From Kiloniellaceae bacterium (GTDB lineage Bacteria; Pseudomonadota; Alphaproteobacteria; Kiloniellales; J153), in contig JAJFGO010000091.1 of the NCBI GenBank assembly GCA_021776095.1, positions 1-64,000 on the forward strand: a stretch of DNA of 64,000 bases. The letters are read 5' to 3'. The translations under genes and the position numbers were made by a program. How positions within the stretch are numbered: position 1 is the stretch's first letter; the number at the start of each line of letters is the position of its first letter. This document shows, piece after piece, positions 32,484 to 41,390 of this stretch. Below the pieces are notes generated by a model, which searched no databases, was not told where the DNA came from, and saw only the letters and a program-made list of their open reading frames with translations.

Positions 32484-32939
32484 ATGGAACAGATCGAGTT
32501 GCCGGATGAAATCGCCTGGGAGGCGCGCCGCCGGTGGTTCGAGGACCTCGAGGACGTGCGTGGCCGGGCCGGCGCCCCGGCGCCCAGCGAGCAGGCTTGC
32601 GCCCTCATGGTTGACCTGCAGGCGACGTTTTGCACCGGGGCCTGGGCGGCCACAGTGATCTTGGCTGCGGCGATCGTCGATTCCCAGGCCCGCGAAGCCC
32701 GGGCCCGCGACCCCGACTTGGCCGGGGCCGCGCGGCGCGCCGATGTGCCCGGCCTGGCGCGCGGCGAGCTGCGATGGCTGCGCGATATGCGCAACCGCTT
32801 GGTGCACGAGGACCGGGAAAATCCGGTCATCTCGATCGAGGATCAATGGACCCGGCGCAAGGCCTGGGAAGGCCATGCCCGGCGTGCGGTCGAAGCGGCC
32901 GTCGCCGCCTTGTATCCGGGCGCCGCGGACGGCGCCTAG
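32484..32939 (+). CDS. Uncharacterised protein with HEPN-like motif
   Basis: A 151-residue, mainly helical protein that I cannot assign to a named family. Residues 105-117 read LRDMRNRLVHEDR, in which RNRLVH fits the R-x4-H signature (RNxxxH) of HEPN-fold ribonucleases and nucleic-acid-binding proteins. The N-terminus has paired helices (PDEIAWEARRRWFEDLEDV), also suggestive of that four-helix fold. It is encoded 69 bp after pccA and 4 bp before acylphosphatase. The name is inference from one motif. Confidence 0.6.
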   Translation: MEQIELPDEIAWEARRRWFEDLEDVRGRAGAPAPSEQACALMVDLQATFCTGAWAATVILAAAIVDSQAREARARDPDLAGAARRADVPGLARGELRWLRDMRNRLVHEDRENPVISIEDQWTRRKAWEGHARRAVEAAVAALYPGAADGA

Positions 32940-32943
32940 CGAC

Positions 32944-33219
32944 ATGGCACAGGTCCGTGTCGTGGTTCATGGGCGGGTTCAGGGGGTCTGGTTTCGCGGC
33001 TGGACGATCCAGGAGGCGCGGGCGCGCGGCCTAACCGGTTGGGTCCGCAACCGGCGCGACGGTACCCTGGAGGCGGTCTTCGACGGCACGGACGAGGCGG
33101 TGGCGTCCATGGTCACCGCGTGCGGCGAGGGCCCGCCGGCCGCCCGGGTCATCGTGGTCGAGGAATTTCCGAGTGACGAGTCGGTCGATCGAACCTTCAG
33201 TCAGGTGCCGAGCGTGTGA
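32944..33219 (+). CDS. acyP: Acylphosphatase
   Basis: The ATG at 32944 gives 91 residues, the normal size, starting MAQVRVVVHGRVQGVWFRGW. The phosphate-binding loop HGRVQGVWFR and catalytic Arg are present, and the Asn of GWVRNRRDGTLEAVFDG is the second catalytic residue. It hydrolyses acyl phosphates. A longer in-frame reading upstream overlaps the HEPN-like gene and is rejected. Confidence 0.95.
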   Translation: MAQVRVVVHGRVQGVWFRGWTIQEARARGLTGWVRNRRDGTLEAVFDGTDEAVASMVTACGEGPPAARVIVVEEFPSDESVDRTFSQVPSV

Positions 33220-33288
33220 AGGTCCGCCCCAACCGGTTTTCCCTGAGGGGAGAGGGAGCTTGCCGGCACGAGGGATAAGTTAAGGGTG

Positions 33289-33356
33289 ACCACAGAGGCG
33301 CAGAGACACAGAGGAGAATACAAAAATTGTAAGTTTTCTCTCTGTGCCTCTGTGGT
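33289..33356. repeat. Interspersed inverted repeat (ACCACAGAGGCACAGAG type)
   Basis: ACCACAGAGGCGCAGAG (33289-33305) is mirrored by 33340-33356 with one mismatch, enclosing an AT-rich loop. I recognise this motif as an intergenic repeat that recurs in many unrelated bacterial genomes. It lies in the convergent gap between acyP and the aldo/keto reductase, like the other repeat at 28.55 kb. Confidence 0.8.
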
Positions 33357-33387
33357 GAACCCCCTTCTCTTAGCGCCGTTGCTAGCG

Positions 33388-34389
33388 TTACCGCGGGCGC
33401 CCGGTGAGGGGATAACTGGGGTCGTTGTACCCGGGCGTGGAGGGATGACCCGGCGTGACCAGGGAGTCGATGAAATCCTCATCATCCGGGGTTAACCCGT
33501 GGGCCAGGGCGCCCAGGTATTCTTCCCATTGCTCCATCGTTCGCGGGCCGGCCAGAACCGAGGTCACGATCGGATTGGCCAGGACCCAGTTGAGGGCGAA
33601 CTGGCCGGCGGTCATGCCGCGCTCCTCGGCCCGCGCCTTGATCCGCTGGGCGTGCTCCAGGGACTCGCGCCGGAACTCGGTCTCCATGAACCGGCTGTCT
33701 TGGCGCCCGGCCCGGGTTTCGCTGGGCGCCGCCTCCTCCGGCCGGTACTTGCCGGTCAGCACGCCGCGCGCCAGCGGGCTATAGGGCACCACGCCAAGAC
33801 CGTGATGCGCGCACGCCGGCAGGACGTCGATCTCCGGCATCCGGTTCATGACGTTGTAGTAGGGCTGCGAGACGACCGGTCCGGGCAGGCCCATGATCTG
33901 GCATAGCCGCGTGACGTTGGCGTGCTCCCAGCCGCGAAAATTACTGAGGCCGAAATAGCGCGCCTTGCCCGCGGCGATGATGGCGCCGATCGCGCCCAAG
34001 GTTTCCTCCATGGGCGTTTCGTGATCCGGCCGGTGCAGATAATAGATATCGACATAGTCGGTCTTGAGCCGGGTCAGACTGTCTTCGATGGCGCGCTGCA
34101 GCCATTTGCGCCCGAGGCCGCGCATGTTGGGTGCGTCGCTCATGGCGTTGCCGGCCTTGGTTGCCAGAACCCAGGAGTCGCGGTCCTTCTTCAACAAGGT
34201 GCCAACCACCTTCTCCGAGGCGCCGGTCGAGTAGACGTCAGCGGTATCGATGAAGTTAATGCCGGCCTCGCGCGCGCTGTCGACGATGCCCCCGGCGACC
34301 TTCGCGTCCGTGCGGTCGCCGAACATCATGGTGCCGAGACAGATCGGCGAGACCTGAAGGCCGCTGCGGCCAAGCCTGCGATAATTCAT
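33388..34389 (-). CDS. Aldo/keto reductase
   Basis: A 333-residue NADPH-dependent reductase of the AKR barrel fold. The catalytic tetrad is Asp48 and Tyr53 (FIDTADVYSTG), Lys78 (VLATKAG) and His119 (YYLHRPD). The family signature GLSNFRGWEH is also seen. It is read in the same direction as the GntR regulator, 46 bp downstream, and may belong to the same operon. The substrate is unknown. Confidence 0.9.
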   Translation of the reverse strand: MNYRRLGRSGLQVSPICLGTMMFGDRTDAKVAGGIVDSAREAGINFIDTADVYSTGASEKVVGTLLKKDRDSWVLATKAGNAMSDAPNMRGLGRKWLQRAIEDSLTRLKTDYVDIYYLHRPDHETPMEETLGAIGAIIAAGKARYFGLSNFRGWEHANVTRLCQIMGLPGPVVSQPYYNVMNRMPEIDVLPACAHHGLGVVPYSPLARGVLTGKYRPEEAAPSETRAGRQDSRFMETEFRRESLEHAQRIKARAEERGMTAGQFALNWVLANPIVTSVLAGPRTMEQWEEYLGALAHGLTPDDEDFIDSLVTPGHPSTPGYNDPSYPLTGRPR

Positions 34390-34435
34390 GGCAAAAGGTT
34401 CCTTGATTCTAACGTGCGATCGGCGAAGACAGGTA

Positions 34436-35158
34436 TCAGCCTGCGGGCTTTGACGATGCCGTCTCGGCCAGGAGCGAGTCCTTGACCGTCTCGCACTTGT
34501 TGGCGAGGTGCAGTTTCAGGATCCGTGCGAGGCGTGGGCCGTCGCGCAGGGCCAGGGCGTCGAGAATCGCCTCGTGCTCCTCTACCGCGTGGTCCCAGCG
34601 CGCACCCGACATGTTCGCTACATAGCGGGCGCGGCGCACCCGCCCGGCGAGGCCGGTATACATGCGAGTCAGGGTCGCGTTCCCGGCAATCTCCAAAATG
34701 CGTTCGTGGATGCGCTGGTTCAGGCGAAAATATTCGGGCAGTTCCCGGCGCGTGTAGTGCAGGACCATCTGGTAGTGGAGGGCCCGGATCTCGGCGATCT
34801 CCTCGTCCGTGACCCGGGCGCAGGCGAGTTCTCCGGCCAAGGCCTCGAGCGCGCCCATGACCGGGAACATCTCGTCGATGTCGGCCAGGGTTAGGCTAGC
34901 CACCTGGGCGCCTCGATTGGGCAGAAGCGCTAGCAGACCCTCCGACGCCAAGACTTTGAGCGCCTCGCGCAGCGGAGTCCGCGACACGCCGAAGCGGGTG
35001 CACAGTTCGCGTTCGGGGACCCGTGTGCCCGGCGCCATCTCGCCCTCGACGATGAGGTCGCGCAAGCGCTCGACCAATTCGTCGTGCAAGCTGGCGCGTT
35101 GGATCGGTGCGGGTGCCGCATCGCTGCCTGGCCGTTCGGCCAAATTGGCATCATTCAT
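34436..35158 (-). CDS. GntR-family regulator, FadR subfamily (FCD domain)
   Basis: A 240-residue regulator with a winged helix at about residues 22-90 (LRDLIVEGEMAPGTRVPERE then FGVSRTPLREALKVLASEGL) and a C-terminal FCD ligand domain in which the metal-binding Asp/His set appears in YFRLNQRIHERI and WDHAVEEHEAILDAL. FCD regulators usually sense carboxylic acids. The start overlaps the end of the dehydrogenase gene by 8 bases, so it is co-transcribed with it and probably controls the divergent region at 38.2-38.5 kb. Confidence 0.9.
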   Translation of the reverse strand: MNDANLAERPGSDAAPAPIQRASLHDELVERLRDLIVEGEMAPGTRVPERELCTRFGVSRTPLREALKVLASEGLLALLPNRGAQVASLTLADIDEMFPVMGALEALAGELACARVTDEEIAEIRALHYQMVLHYTRRELPEYFRLNQRIHERILEIAGNATLTRMYTGLAGRVRRARYVANMSGARWDHAVEEHEAILDALALRDGPRLARILKLHLANKCETVKDSLLAETASSKPAG

Positions 35159-38100
35159 TGGTCGCGATTCCCTCTAGCTCTCCGGCCAGGGCCAGCTCCA
35201 AGACTCTGGCGACATGTAGGGCGCTGCGCCCGGTGCCGTCGCGGATCTGATGTCGGCAAGACGTGCCATCCGCAACGACGATGGTCTCAGGCGCCTCCGC
35301 CCGCACTGCCGGGAGCAGCGAGAGCTCGCCCATTTTCATGGATACATCGTAGGTTTCCGCATTGTAGCCGAAGGCGCCGGCCATGCCGCAACAACTCGAC
35401 TCGACGGTCTCGACCGCGAGGTTCGGGATCAAGCCGAGGACCGTCTGCACCGCCGGCATGGCGGCGAAGGCCTTTTGGTGGCAATGGCCGTGCAGCAGGG
35501 CGCGGCTGTGGCCGATCGGCTTGAGCCTCAGGTTCAGGCGGCCCGCCTCGTGCTCGGCCGCCAGGAAATCCTCGAGCAGCATGGCTTGCGCCGCCAGCTT
35601 GGCGCTGTCCGGGCCCGGCAGCATGGCGGTGAACTCGTCGCGCAGGGTCAACAGGCACGAGGGCTCCAAACCGACCACCGGAACGCCGCGCGCCGCAAAG
35701 GGCTGCAAAGCCTCCAGGGTGCGACGCGCTTCGGTCTTGGCCTCATCGACCAGGCCGCCGGCCAGAAAGGTGCGGCCGCAACATAGAGGTCGACCGCCGT
35801 CCAGGGCGCGCGGTAGGTGGATGCGATAGCCCGCCGCGCCCAGTACCGCGAGCGCCGCGTGCAGGTTCTCTGGCTCGATGTAGGTGTTGAAGGTGTCGGC
35901 CAGAAGCACGATCTCGCGGCCGCCCGGCCGCCCGGCCTCGACTCCGGCCGGGGCGAAGCGGTCGCGCCGCCAGACCGGCAGGCTTCGCTTGGCGCTGAGG
36001 CCGAGCAGACGTTCGCTCAAGGCGGCGAGGCCGGGTATCCGGTCGCGCGCGTTGGTCAGGGGCGCCAGGCGGCTGAGCCAAGGTGCAGCGTGCGGCAGCA
36101 TGGCGATCAGGCGCTCGCGCCAGGGTAAACCGTTGCGCTTGGCGCGCTGGTACAGGATCTCGGTTTTCATGCGCGCCATATCCACCCCGGTCGGGCATTC
36201 GCGCTTGCAGCCCTTGCAGCCGACGCAGAGCTTCATGGTCTCGGCCATATCGTCGGCGCTAATGGCGTCGGGCCCGAGTTGCCCTGAGAGGGCTAGGCGC
36301 AAGGTGTTGGCGCGCCCCCGGGTCAGGTGTTGCTCGTCGCCGGTCACCCTGAACGAGGGGCACATGACCCCGGCATCGAATTTGCGGCAGGCGCCGTTGT
36401 TGTTGCACATCTCGACCGCGCCGGCGAAGCCGCCCCAGTCGGACCAGTCCAGCGCCGTATCGAGCGGCGGCGTCTTATAGTCGGGCTTGAAGCGGAACAG
36501 GCTGCGGTCGTCCATGGCCGGTGGGCGGACGATCTTGCCCGGGTTCATCAGCCCGCGCGGATCGAAAGCGTCTTTGACCTCTTCGAAGCCGCGCACCATG
36601 CGGGCTCCAAACATGGCCTCGTGAAATTCGGATCGGACCAAGCCATCGCCGTGCTCGCCGGAGTGGGAACCCTTGTATTCGCGCACCATGGCGAAAGCCT
36701 CCTCGGCGATGGCGCGCATCTTCTTGGCGTCCGCCTCCAGCTTTAAATTAAGCACCGGGCGGACGTGCAGGCAGCCCTCGGACGCGTGGGCGTACCAGGT
36801 GCCGGTGGTGCCGTGTTTCTCGAACACCCGGGTCAGGCGATCGGTATAGTCGGCCAGATCGCTGAGCGGTACCGCGCAGTCCTCGATGAAGGAGACCGGT
36901 TTTCCGTCGCCCTTCATGGACATCATGATATTGAGCCCCGCCTTGCGGACCTCCCAGATTGCCTTCTGGAATGCCGGCTCCACAGCCTCGACCACCGCGC
37001 CCGGAAATCCGAGGGTTCCCATGAGTTCGTTCAGGCGCTTGAGCCCGCGTTTCTGCGCGCCCAGGTCCTCGCCGGCGAACTCAACCAGCAGCAGGGCATC
37101 GGGCGCGCCCTTGACGATGCGCTCCAGGGTGGGACGGAACAGAGGGATGTCGCGCGCCAACTCGATCATGGTCCGGTCGACCAACTCAACCGCGGCGGGC
37201 TTCAACGCCACGATGTGCCGGGTCGCGTCCATGGCCGCGTAGAAGCTGGGGAAGTGACAGACGCCCAGCACCTTGTGTGCCGGGATCGGCTGCAAATTGA
37301 GCTCGATTGCTGTTGAGAAGGCGAGGGTGCCCTCGGAGCCGACCAGCAGATGGCTCAGGTTGATCGGCGTGTTGCCGGCCAGGGACGGGACCAAGGCATC
37401 GACGTTATAGCCGCCCACCCTGCGATGCAGCTTGGGAAAGCGGGCCGCGATCTCTGCCGCCTCGCGCTGGCCCAGCGCTAGCAGGTTGGAGACCAGGTCC
37501 CGCAGCCGAGGCGTGTCGAAAGCCAGGTCCGAGTCGGCCGGAAGCTCGCCAAAGCGCCCCCGATCGCCGGTCATCAGCACGGCCTCGATAGAGCGCACGT
37601 TGCGCCGCATCGTGCCATAGCGGATCGAGCGGGCGCCGCAGCTATTGTTGCCGGCCATGCCGCCCAGGGTCGCCCGGCTGGAGGTCGAAACGTCGACCGG
37701 GAAGAACAGGCCGCGCGGTCGCAAGACCTCGTTCAGGCGGTCGAGCACCAGGCCGGGCTGAACCCGGGCGCGGCGGGCCACGACGTCGATCTCCAGTACT
37801 TGGTTCAGGTGCTTGCTGACATCGACGATCAGGGCCTCGCCGACGCTTTGGCCGCATTGCGAAGTGCCGGCGCCCCGAGGCAGGAGAGGGACCCCCGCCT
37901 CCGCCGCAATCTGGACGCAGCGCAGCACGTCCTGCTCGTCTCGTGGCACCACGACCCCGATCGGTTCGATCTGATAGATCGAGGCGTCGGTGGCATAGCG
38001 GCCCCGGCTGAAGGAATCGAACAGCACCTCGCCGGCGATCTCGCGCCGCAGGCGGGCGGCGAGGGCGCCGTCGCCAACCCGGCCAGCCCGGCGCGGCGTG

Positions 38101-38186
38101 CCTCGAGAGGCATTCGGGCCCGGAACCGCAACAGGGCTGGTACCCGCATGCGAGGTGCCCTGGGAGGTGCTCTCGATCGCGCTCAT
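35151..38186 (-). CDS. FAD-linked oxidase fused to Fe-S oxidoreductase (D-2-hydroxyacid dehydrogenase type)
   Basis: This 1011-residue protein fuses three parts. An FAD-binding PCMH domain (about residues 60-280, with ATLGGMAGNNSCGARSI) is followed by an FAD-oxidase C-terminal domain (to about 570). Next comes a ferredoxin-like part with CVGCKGCKRECPTG at about 655-668. A C-terminal CCG region (GRPLCCGRTFLAGG and SSCCGMAGAFGY) ends the protein. This matches YdiJ/Dld-type enzymes that oxidise D-2-hydroxyglutarate, D-lactate or glycolate and pass electrons to the quinone pool. Context (glyoxylate aminotransferase, TRAP transporter) favours a 2-hydroxy acid; the exact substrate is unknown. Confidence 0.88.
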   Translation of the reverse strand: MSAIESTSQGTSHAGTSPVAVPGPNASRGTPRRAGRVGDGALAARLRREIAGEVLFDSFSRGRYATDASIYQIEPIGVVVPRDEQDVLRCVQIAAEAGVPLLPRGAGTSQCGQSVGEALIVDVSKHLNQVLEIDVVARRARVQPGLVLDRLNEVLRPRGLFFPVDVSTSSRATLGGMAGNNSCGARSIRYGTMRRNVRSIEAVLMTGDRGRFGELPADSDLAFDTPRLRDLVSNLLALGQREAAEIAARFPKLHRRVGGYNVDALVPSLAGNTPINLSHLLVGSEGTLAFSTAIELNLQPIPAHKVLGVCHFPSFYAAMDATRHIVALKPAAVELVDRTMIELARDIPLFRPTLERIVKGAPDALLLVEFAGEDLGAQKRGLKRLNELMGTLGFPGAVVEAVEPAFQKAIWEVRKAGLNIMMSMKGDGKPVSFIEDCAVPLSDLADYTDRLTRVFEKHGTTGTWYAHASEGCLHVRPVLNLKLEADAKKMRAIAEEAFAMVREYKGSHSGEHGDGLVRSEFHEAMFGARMVRGFEEVKDAFDPRGLMNPGKIVRPPAMDDRSLFRFKPDYKTPPLDTALDWSDWGGFAGAVEMCNNNGACRKFDAGVMCPSFRVTGDEQHLTRGRANTLRLALSGQLGPDAISADDMAETMKLCVGCKGCKRECPTGVDMARMKTEILYQRAKRNGLPWRERLIAMLPHAAPWLSRLAPLTNARDRIPGLAALSERLLGLSAKRSLPVWRRDRFAPAGVEAGRPGGREIVLLADTFNTYIEPENLHAALAVLGAAGYRIHLPRALDGGRPLCCGRTFLAGGLVDEAKTEARRTLEALQPFAARGVPVVGLEPSCLLTLRDEFTAMLPGPDSAKLAAQAMLLEDFLAAEHEAGRLNLRLKPIGHSRALLHGHCHQKAFAAMPAVQTVLGLIPNLAVETVESSCCGMAGAFGYNAETYDVSMKMGELSLLPAVRAEAPETIVVADGTSCRHQIRDGTGRSALHVARVLELALAGELEGIATNE

Positions 38187-38489
38187 TCAGGCCATCTCAC
38201 CGTCCAAGGTCCCGTTTTCGTTTAGATTTTTATTTTGCATGCAAAAAACCCGGTCACGATCAAGCGTTCGAGAGTTGGAAATTTTTCGCAAACAGCATAT
38301 AACTAGCAGAAATATAATAATAAAAGATCATCGCGTTAACCGTGTTGCTCGCCTTTGTAATGTATGCATAATTCAAAACAAGAATTTCGGCAAGCGCCGG
38401 CTATGCGTTATGCGCATTATGCGTATATAGCTGCCGCCAAGAGCGCGTTATTTTGGGGACGGTAGTTTGGGATCCGCGAGACACACGCC
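38187..38489. promoter_or_regulatory. AT-rich divergent regulatory region
   Basis: This 303-bp gap separates the divergently read dehydrogenase-regulator operon and the aminotransferase-TRAP operon, and it is much richer in A+T than its neighbours. It contains a perfect 14-bp palindrome TTTTGCATGCAAAA (38233-38246), the palindrome TATGCATA (38363-38370), ATGCGCAT (38410-38417) and three ATGCG direct repeats (38403-38423). TGCA-centred palindromes are plausible sites for the FCD-type GntR regulator. No gene or RNA is seen in it. Confidence 0.55.
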
Positions 38490-39689
38490 ATGACCGGACC
38501 TAACGGCGGTAGCCCCAGCGGGCGTCATTTCCTGCAGATTCCAGGGCCGACCAACGTGCCCGACCGGATCCTCCGCGCCATCGACCGGCCGACCATGGAT
38601 CATCGCGGGCCGGCCTTCGGCGACCTTGGCCGTGAGGTCTTGGCCGGCCTCAAGGCCATATTCAAGACCGCCGGGCCGGTGGTGATCTACCCGGCCTCGG
38701 GCACCGGCGCTTGGGAAGCGGCCCTGGTCAACACCCTCTCGCCCGGCGACAAGGCCCTGATGTTCGAGACCGGGCACTTCGCCTCTCTGTGGCAGCGCCT
38801 GGCCGAGCGTCTGGGGCTCGACGTCGAATACGTACCCGGGGACTGGCGGCGCGGGGTCGATCCGGCGGCGGTCGAGGCCAAGCTGGCTGAGGACCGGGGT
38901 CAGTCGATCAAGGCCGTCTGCATGGTCCACAACGAGACCTCAACCGGGGTCGCCAGCCGGGTCGGCGAGGTTCGCAAGGCCATCGACCGCGCCGGGCACC
39001 CCGCGTTGTTCCTTGTCGATACCATCTCGTCGCTTGCCTCGATCGACTACCAGCACGACGATTGGGGCGTCGACGTGACGGTTGCCGGGTCGCAGAAGGG
39101 CCTGATGCTGCCGCCGGGCCTGAGTTTCAACGCGATCAGCGAGAAGGCCTTGAAGGCGGCGAAAACGGCCCGCCTGGCACGCTCCTATTGGGATTGGGAG
39201 GAGATGCTGAAGGCCAACCAGACCGGCTATTTCCCCTATACCCCAGCAACCAACCTGCTGTACGGCCTGCGCGAGGCGATCGAGATGCTGCTGGAGGAAG
39301 GCCTGGACCGGGTTTTCGCCCGGCACGCCCGCCACGCCGAGGCGGCGCGGCGCGCCGTGCGCGCCTGGGGCCTGGAGGTCGTGTGCCTCGACCCGGCCGA
39401 ATACAGCGGCTCCCTGACCGCGGTTCTGATGCCGGCCGGGCACGATGCCGACGCGTTCCGCAAGACCACACTGGAGCGCTTCAATATGTCGCTGGGCAAC
39501 GGTCTGGGTAAGCTTCAGGGCAGGGTCTTCCGGATCGGCCATCTGGGCGACTTCAACGACCTCATGTTGGCGGGGACCCTGGCCGGGGTCGAAATGGGTC
39601 TAACGGCGGCCGGTGTGCCGCATGGCAAAGGCGGCGTTCAGATCGCCATGGATTACCTCAGCGGCGAAACCGCCGCGCAGGACGCCTAG
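38490..39689 (+). CDS. Serine-glyoxylate / alanine-glyoxylate aminotransferase family
   Basis: A 399-residue class-V PLP aminotransferase. FLQIPGPTNVPDRILRAID is the family start, YPASGTGAWEAALVNTL binds the cofactor phosphate, and Lys203 in VAGSQKGLMLPPG forms the Schiff base. It should convert glyoxylate to glycine with serine (or alanine) as amino donor, producing hydroxypyruvate (or pyruvate). It heads the + strand operon. The 2-hydroxyacid dehydrogenase at 44.7-45.7 kb could reduce hydroxypyruvate onward (inference). Confidence 0.88.
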   Translation: MTGPNGGSPSGRHFLQIPGPTNVPDRILRAIDRPTMDHRGPAFGDLGREVLAGLKAIFKTAGPVVIYPASGTGAWEAALVNTLSPGDKALMFETGHFASLWQRLAERLGLDVEYVPGDWRRGVDPAAVEAKLAEDRGQSIKAVCMVHNETSTGVASRVGEVRKAIDRAGHPALFLVDTISSLASIDYQHDDWGVDVTVAGSQKGLMLPPGLSFNAISEKALKAAKTARLARSYWDWEEMLKANQTGYFPYTPATNLLYGLREAIEMLLEEGLDRVFARHARHAEAARRAVRAWGLEVVCLDPAEYSGSLTAVLMPAGHDADAFRKTTLERFNMSLGNGLGKLQGRVFRIGHLGDFNDLMLAGTLAGVEMGLTAAGVPHGKGGVQIAMDYLSGETAAQDA

Positions 39690-39764
39690 TACGCGGGGGC
39701 GAACGAAAGGCTCCGCGGGTCACGACAATCAAAACAATGAAATGAACAGGAGGAGGACAGGCAC

Positions 39765-40742
39765 ATGATCAAGATTTTAGGCACGGCCGTCATGGTCAGC
39801 ATGCTGGCCGGATCGGCGTTGGCTGCCGAGATGGAGTTGAAGTTCGGTCACGTCGGTGCGCCGGGCTCGCTCTTCGCGGTCTCGGTGGACGAGTTTGCAA
39901 AGCGGGTCAATGCGCAAATGAAGGGCCGGGTCAAGATTGCGACCTTCGGCTCGAGCCAACTCGGCAAGGACAAGGAGCTGTTACAGAAGCTGAAGCTCGG
40001 CACGGTCGATTTCGCCCTGCCGTCCAGCGTCATGTCGACGGTCAGCGATCAGTTTGGCCTATTCGAGATGCCATATCTGGTTCAGAGCCGGGGTCACATG
40101 AAGCGGATCGAGAAGGAGATCTTCTGGTCCCAGATTGCGCCCAGTGCCGAGGCCAAGGGCTACAAGGTTCTGGCGATCTGGGAGAACGGCTTCCGCCACA
40201 TCACCAACAACCTGCGCCCGATCGATCAACCTGGCGATCTGCAGGGCATTAAGCTGCGCACGCCCAAGGGCGCCTGGCGGGTCAAGATGTTCAAGTCCTA
40301 TGGCGCGAACCCGACCCCGATGTCATTTTCCGAGGTCTTCACGGCCCTCAAGACCGGCGTCATCGACGGCCAGGAAAACCCCTTCGCGCAGATTCACAGC
40401 GCCAAATTCCAGGAAGTTCAGAAGTACCTGTCTCTGACCGGGCACGTCTACACCCCGGCCTATGTTCTGGTCGGCAAGAAGAAATGGGACAGCCTGCCCG
40501 CCGATATCCGCGCCGATCTGGAGCGGATCGCCAAGGAATCCCAAAGCTACGTTTACGATACCGCGGCGGCCTTGGAGACCGATCTTCTGGGCAAGCTCGA
40601 AGCCGGCGGCATGACCGTCAATACCGCCGACAAGGCGGCCTTCGTTAAGGCGAGCGACGGCATCTACAAGGACTTCGCCTCGAGCGTGTCGGGTGGCCAA
40701 GCGATGGTCGACAAGGCCTTGAGCTTAGCTGACGGATCCTGA
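39765..40742 (+). CDS. dctP: TRAP transporter substrate-binding protein, DctP family
   Basis: A 325-residue periplasmic receptor with a Sec signal peptide (residues 1-20, ending ALA-AEM). It carries the family features KLGTVDFALPSSV and DLQGIKLRTPKG, whose Arg is the usual carboxylate clamp, and VIDGQENPF. It delivers an organic acid to the DctQM permease. A strong Shine-Dalgarno (AGGAGGAGG) lies about 10 bp upstream. Two hairpins separate it from dctQ. The ligand is not predictable from sequence. Confidence 0.92.
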   Translation: MIKILGTAVMVSMLAGSALAAEMELKFGHVGAPGSLFAVSVDEFAKRVNAQMKGRVKIATFGSSQLGKDKELLQKLKLGTVDFALPSSVMSTVSDQFGLFEMPYLVQSRGHMKRIEKEIFWSQIAPSAEAKGYKVLAIWENGFRHITNNLRPIDQPGDLQGIKLRTPKGAWRVKMFKSYGANPTPMSFSEVFTALKTGVIDGQENPFAQIHSAKFQEVQKYLSLTGHVYTPAYVLVGKKKWDSLPADIRADLERIAKESQSYVYDTAAALETDLLGKLEAGGMTVNTADKAAFVKASDGIYKDFASSVSGGQAMVDKALSLADGS

Positions 40743-40769
40743 TCCGAAAAATGGGTACGCCCGCGGCCG

Positions 40770-40818
40770 GGCCCGGTTTGACCCGGGCCGGCCGTGGAGC
40801 GCCCGGGTTGAACCGGGC
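40770..40818 (+). repeat. Tandem duplicated hairpins between dctP and dctQ
   Basis: GGCCCGG/CCGGGCC (40770-40789) and GCCCGG/CCGGGC (40801-40818) form two strong GC stems. Positions 40771-40790 and 40801-40820 are direct copies with two mismatches. Neither has a U-tract. Stems of this kind after the binding-protein gene can protect its mRNA or attenuate the permease genes. Confidence 0.7.
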
Positions 40819-40847
40819 CGATCGGACATAGGGAGCGAGGGGCAACG

Positions 40848-41390
40848 GTGGGGCTGATTGCGCGCGCGGCGCGGGGGCTTGAGCGCCTGCTCGAAGTCAC
40901 CGTTATCGTTTTGATCGTCACGCTGACCATCGTCGTGGTGGTCGCTGTGGTTTATCGCAAGCTGGGCGATTCCCTGGCCTGGTATGACGAGGTGGCCTCG
41001 ATCATGCTGGCTTGGCTGACCTATTACGGGGCCTGCCTGGCGGCGCTTAAACGCGCCCATATCGGCTTCGACGGAATCGTGCGCGCCGTGCCGAGGGCCT
41101 GGCGCCTGGCTTTCGTGGTCGTCGCCGAGACTTGTGTAATCGGCTTTTTCGCCATGCTGGCCTGGACCGGCTGGGTCGTGCTGCTGGTCCTGGCCGGCGA
41201 TACCCTGGTCAGCCTGCCTGAAATCTCAGTCCAGATCACCCAGTCGGTGATCCCGATCGGCGCCGCATTGTTCATTGTTTGCCAGCTTCTGAGCCTGCCC
41301 GGCCACTGGCGCGACCTGGGCCGGCCCATGGTCGACGAATACCCGCCAGGCGACGAGGCGAATGCGGGACGCGGGCATCCGAAATCATGA
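40848..41390 (+). CDS. dctQ: TRAP transporter small permease, DctQ family
   Basis: A 180-residue membrane protein with four hydrophobic segments (about residues 17-38, 49-66, 86-108 and 129-150) and the DctQ signature YDEVASIMLAWLTYYGACLA. The start is GTG at 40848 with a GGGAGCGAGGGG upstream. Its stop overlaps the dctM start (ATGA, 41387-41390). Confidence 0.9.
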   Translation: MGLIARAARGLERLLEVTVIVLIVTLTIVVVVAVVYRKLGDSLAWYDEVASIMLAWLTYYGACLAALKRAHIGFDGIVRAVPRAWRLAFVVVAETCVIGFFAMLAWTGWVVLLVLAGDTLVSLPEISVQITQSVIPIGAALFIVCQLLSLPGHWRDLGRPMVDEYPPGDEANAGRGHPKS

